From contig BCKL01000023.1 in the NCBI GenBank assembly GCA_001600635.1, forward strand, positions 415,328-479,327: a stretch of DNA of 64,000 nucleotides, read 5' to 3'. This document shows positions 60,574 to 64,000 of this stretch, in pieces; positions within the stretch are counted from its first letter, which is position 1; each line of letters starts with the position of its first letter. This stretch comes from Leucosporidium creatinivorum (Eukaryota; Basidiomycota; Microbotryomycetes; Leucosporidiales; Leucosporidiaceae). A program made the translations under genes and the position numbers. Below the pieces are notes generated by a model that saw only the letters and a program-made list of their open reading frames with translations, was not told the DNA's origin and did no database searches.

Positions 60574-61769
60574 TTACGCCTCGCCCAGCACCTTCATCGA
60601 CATCCACGACACCAGCAATACTGCCAGCGTCCACAACAGCTCCCTCCTCCACCTCGTCCAGAAGCTTCGCCCTTCGGCCCTCGCCGCGCCGACTGGATCT
60701 GCTCTTGCCAATCCTATCCGCTCCGCCGCGCTCCCTCCTGCTAATCCTGTTGGTGGGGGAACGGCTGAGTCAGGTGGTGATGCAGGAGAGGAGGAAGAAG
60801 AGGCGGGAGGGGCAGGGGAAGGAGAAGGGGTAGGTACGGTGGAGGCGGATGGCGGTGCCGCTTCGCTCATCACGGGAAGGTCGACCGCTGTAGGACCGGC
60901 ATAGTCGGGAAACATGGTGCGGAATTTGGGCTGGGCGCTACAGGTGGAGGCGCCAGAGAGGGAGGGGCAAGAAGAGAGGGAGAGTTCGTAGGTCAGCGTC
61001 GGCGAGGGGCGAAAACGGCACCACGAGAGCAGCTCACATGTTCCAAGCATGCGAAGCCGCAGCGAAAGCTTTCCTCTCGGCGTCGGAAGCTCGGATACTC
61101 CCTGGGATTAGGGCGCCGCGTTAGCCTTTCGGCGCTGGCAACTCATCGCAAGCTCGAACCTCACCGGTAGTGATCTCATCTCCATTCATGAAACTCAGTA
61201 GACCGACGAGGATGGTGTTGACGCTCCACGCTGGGTTCCAGGATCCTGTAGGCGATATCGCGAAGGCCGAGAAGTGAGCATTCGACATTGGAGGCTCGAC
61301 GTCCGGCGAGCGGAGACATACCAGGGTGGAAGTTGCTCATACTGGTGCAGATGGCCGAGGAAGGAGCAAAACGACCGCTGGGCGTGTTCATCTGCAGAGC
61401 TCGGTCGTGGTCAGCTCGGCGCTTCTTCCTCGGGCCTAGCTGCACAGGTTCAGCTCGTGCACCGCGTGGCCTCTCGGCTTGTTCGGCAGCTGATGAACCT
61501 GACCCAACCCTAACCCAACCAAGCTTGCCGCAAGTATGAAAGCAGCTCACCTTGATGCCCGGCGGCGCGAAAGGGTAGTCGGGCGGGAAAGTCACGACGC
61601 CCCAGTACTCGCCTCCGTGATAAGGCGTGTCGGGTGGGCCGCGAAGGATGTAGTGCCATTCGAGGATATTGGCCTCTGAGGGAGCAGCCCACACGAAGGG
61701 AGGAGGGGCCTTTTGGAACGCGACATGCTCCTTCTGCAGCCGTTTGCTGGCTTGCTTCGATGCGGACAT
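60574..61769 (-). CDS. UBC6: Tail-anchored ubiquitin-conjugating enzyme E2 (Ubc6/UBE2J type)
   Basis: Five exons (61769-61551, 61391-61322, 61245-61165, 61101-61038, 60937-60574) give 265 aa. The UBC fold begins SASKQASKRLQKEHVAFQK; ILEWHYILRGPPDTPYHGGEYWG and FPPDYPFAPPGIK are the classic UBE2J signatures. The active-site Cys is in MNTPSGRFAPSSAICTSMSNFHP, followed by SWNPAWSVNTILVGLLSFM. A Pro/Ser/Ala linker leads to WRRELLWTLAVLLVSWMSM, a C-terminal tail anchor. Ubc6 sits on the cytosolic face of the ER and works with Doa10 in ER-associated degradation. A longer in-frame N-terminus reaching 61922 is possible, but homologues begin at this Met. Exon 5 uses a TAG acceptor; the neighbouring CAG would break the frame. 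Confidence 0.95.
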
Positions 61770-62020
61770 GCTGATGAGAGCGACTGGTGGTCTGGAGGTC
61801 CTGTTCGACGGCGGAGAGGATGAGGGAGCCGAGCTGAGAGGGCGCAAGCGAGAGACTGCCGGCGCAAAGAGAGGGTGAGCTCTGGCGCGGTACATACCAG
61901 CTCCGAGATCTAGTTTGCTCACCTGATGAGCTACAGAAGACGAAACGAGAAACTGAGCAGTGAGAGGTCGCAGGGAAAGAGAGCGACACGGGTTGAGCTC
62001 TTACGTCGTCTGTGAGAGGA
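61770..62020. promoter_or_regulatory. Bidirectional promoter region UBC6/membrane protein
   Basis: About 250 bp separate the UBC6 start from a divergent plus-strand start. No specific site was recognised. Confidence 0.4.
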
Positions 62021-63298
62021 ATGGTCTCGGTCTCGTTTGGTACAGCGCAGACCTTGCTGGTGAGTAGTGAGCGTCTAAGATGCTACACACTGCTCATTCT
62101 GCTCTCCTACAGCTGCTCGCCGCGCCGTGGCTGCTGCCCAAAGGGGTGCATCTAGTTCGCTCCTTTCTCTCCCCGTCGCCAGCGGGCACTTGCACTTCAC
62201 TACATCCCTCGTACCGCCCGCCGTCCCGCCCTATCGACTCGCCCTCTCGCGCCCACTTCAGGCTGCTCCTCATCAGCTTGGCCCTCCCTCTCGCCGTCTT
62301 CACCCTCCTGAGCGCGCCTCAGAACCTCTTCCTCTCCCTTTCGGCACCTCAAACCACCCTTCAATCCTTCTTCCCCGCCATTCGCACCCCGCTCGACCTC
62401 CGACTCGCTACAGAAACTCTCGCTCGGGCTTGGGCAGTGCGACTAGGCCGGGAGCTCGGAGATGATGAGTTGGGACTGCTCGGTCGACTGCAGACCTTGG
62501 ACGCTCGGGCGGTGTACGTTGCTTACGGTGCGACACCGTTGATGCACTGCAGCTGGTGTCGGCCAGGGGAAGGGCTCGATTACCTCCTCATGCTCGCGCC
62601 GGGGCTGGGGCTGGAGTATCTTTTGGTGCTCGCGGTGTCGGGGCTGCTGCTGGGAGCCGGGAGGAAGCAGTGGAGAAGATGGATGGTGATCGCTCTGCTG
62701 GTGGGTGGAGTGCTGGAGGCATATATGAGGGTCAGCTGGGCTGGTCCTCGACAAGGCGGCTCGGTGATGATGGTCAGTCGGCTCGTCCTTCGCCTGTGAC
62801 GCTCAAACTGACGCTCAGTCTCCACAGCTCCACTCCACTCTCCATCTCCTTCGCTACACCTACTTCTCCCTCCTCCTTCTCGTCGCCTACATCCTCCCTC
62901 CCGGACTCGTCTCCCATCCCAACTCGACCGCCTCGCTCATCTCCCCCGCCATCCTTAACATCCTCCACCAATCCGAGTCCCTGCTGAATCATATCCGCGC
63001 CACTTCAATTGAGCGTATGGCTATTCTTCACAGTAAAGAACGGCGCGAGAAGGTGGGTGTTAGACTGGCTTCGGCCTTGCGCTCCGAGCTGACCCTCTGT
63101 TCACAGGTCGTCGAGTTCTGGTCGAGTGCGGAGAACGAATCCGAGCTGGCACGAGCGGATCCCACCGTTCAGCAGACGTTCGAGAAGGGGTCCAAGGGCG
63201 CAGAGGAGTTTGGCGACTGGGTGGAGCAGGCATTTGTAGGCCGAGCGCCGAGCGTCATGCAGGAGGAGGCGGAGCAGGTCAAGCGCGGAGCTGTATAG
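62021..63298 (+). CDS. Multi-pass membrane protein of unknown function
   Basis: Four exons (62021-62059, 62113-62772, 62828-63052, 63107-63298) give 371 aa. The first exon encodes MVSVSFGTAQTLL and joins to LLAAPWLLPKGVHLVRSF. Hydrophobic helices: LLLISLALPLAVFTLLSA, LDYLLMLAPGLGLEYLLVLAVSGLLLG, MVIALLVGGVLEAYM and YTYFSLLLLVAYILPPG. Between them is an arginine-rich soluble stretch (ETLARAWAVRLGRELGDDE ... LQTLDARAVYVAYG). The C-terminal ~90 residues are soluble and charged (SKERREKVVEFWSSAENESEL, EEAEQVKRGAV). I recognise no family signature. An internal-membrane location (ER or nuclear envelope) would fit the absence of a cleavable signal peptide, but this is a guess. Confidence 0.6.
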
Positions 63299-64000
63299 CG
63301 GCTCTGTGGAATCTGAGGCAGGTCCTCAATGCTCGTGTGCAGGTGTCGTGCTCAAAGAGAGATGCTAGGGACCGGACTCAACTTGCAACTTTCACCTCGA
63401 CTGTTGGTGGAGGCACCGGCCGGCTCAACTCGGCGTGGGTTTGGGGCTGCCGCTGCGAGGTAACAGAGACGGCAGACAGGACGGGGAGACCGGTTTCTTG
63501 CTCCCCACATACTCTACTACAGGACCAACTCTGCACCCGACTCGACTTGCAACTTTCACTCAACGGTAGGCGGGAGGAGTTGGAGGGTGTGATGTAGGAG
63601 AGTACGGCCCTGCTGGTGGCCTGTTGAGGAGTCCTTGGCGGCGTGTAACGCGACAGATATTTGTTTCGCCTCCAACGAAGGAGAGCTCATCAGGCCACGC
63701 CGGCCAACGCCTAAGTCCTCGAGACCCCTGTTCGAAATGTAACGATGTACATCCAAGCAGAAGGGTGTAGGCTAATTGTGGGATTGTTACTAATATTGTG
63801 TAACAAAACCATCGCTATTGGCATGTATCTCAGTCTCCACTTGAGAGTCCAACCGTTGCAGGGCTCGTGAACTCGCCTAAGTCCAACTCGGAGGAATCAA
63901 CTTCCTCAAAATCGGCTTAAATCGCTCCAAATTTGCAGGGCTGAAAGCCTACATCTTTGTGAGCGTGAACCGAGCTCGCCATACCTGTAGGTAAGTCGAG
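63299..64000. other. Terminal 0.7 kb, no gene supported
   Basis: The end of the window holds only short frames on both strands. It carries two copies of a 21-bp sequence (see the repeat) and an AT-richer patch around 63770-63830. The last bases (CTGTAGGTAAG) look like an intron border, so an exon of a further gene may begin or end at the edge. Confidence 0.45.
63375..63559. repeat. 21-bp direct repeat pair in the terminal intergenic region
   Basis: GACTCAACTTGCAACTTTCAC at 63375-63395 and the same with one A/G change at 63539-63559, 164 bp apart. Confidence 0.9.

Noticed and set aside
61770-61922. Longer UBC6 N-terminus from 61922
   Set aside because: Family members start at the Met before SASKQASKRL. 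The extension is Arg/Ser/Pro-rich and unlike other Ubc6 proteins; treated as 5' leader.
63690-63745. tRNA suggested by GTTCGAAAT
   Set aside because: No matching A box, acceptor stem or anticodon arm was found nearby.

Overview
The window is GC-rich nuclear DNA from a fungus. It is densely packed and very intron-rich: introns are mostly about 50-90 nt, with GTGAGY-type donors, a GCTGAC-like branch site and a short YAG acceptor. Gene content and style (a D-amino-acid oxidase ending in a peroxisomal -AKL tag, an HSPA12-like Hsp70, proline/serine-rich basidiomycete proteins, strong C/G third-base preference) fit a basidiomycete yeast, most likely Pucciniomycotina (Rhodotorula/Sporobolomyces-like). 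The species call is inference. I see about 27 protein-coding loci on both strands, no rRNA, no convincing tRNA, no CRISPR and no intact transposon.

Layout. 1-6.5 kb: 3' end of a VWA8-like gene, a large low-complexity putative nuclear protein, and a small basic/acidic protein. 6.7-15.5 kb, all minus strand: a Frag1/DRAM/Sfk1 membrane protein, an HSPA12-like Hsp70, alanine aminotransferase and a butanediol-dehydrogenase-like enzyme. 15.7-18.9 kb: the most unusual stretch. An intact 10-exon cytochrome c gene sits with its 3' half in one arm of a 656-bp, nearly perfect inverted repeat. The other arm carries a headless copy, and the ~1-kb spacer holds a third, decayed copy. 19-28.8 kb: HTD2 (mitochondrial fatty-acid synthesis), D-amino-acid oxidase, a mitochondrial DEAD-box helicase, a GPI-anchored-type secreted protein, an oxidoreductase-like (OXLD1-type) protein and ATP synthase subunit k. 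30-46.9 kb: an unrecognised coiled-coil protein, RPN1, an F-box/LRR-like protein, the tRNA m5C methyltransferase NCL1/TRM4 and the spliceosomal DEAH helicase PRP2. 47-63.3 kb: COQ4, an orphan protein with seven predicted membrane segments, serine hydroxymethyltransferase with two in-frame starts, GRC3, a coiled-coil protein, a DUF1275 membrane protein, the tail-anchored E2 UBC6 and a multi-pass membrane protein.

At least eight loci are predicted to act in mitochondria (ALT1, CYC1, HTD2, helicase, OXLD1-like, ATP19, COQ4, SHMT), several in divergent pairs sharing promoters of about 220-290 bp (CYC1/HTD2, PRP2/COQ4, SHMT/GRC3, UBC6/membrane protein). The most distinctive genome-level signal is micro-exons: a 7-nt and a 9-nt exon in CYC1 and a 5-nt exon in ATP19. 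Each restores a universally conserved protein motif.
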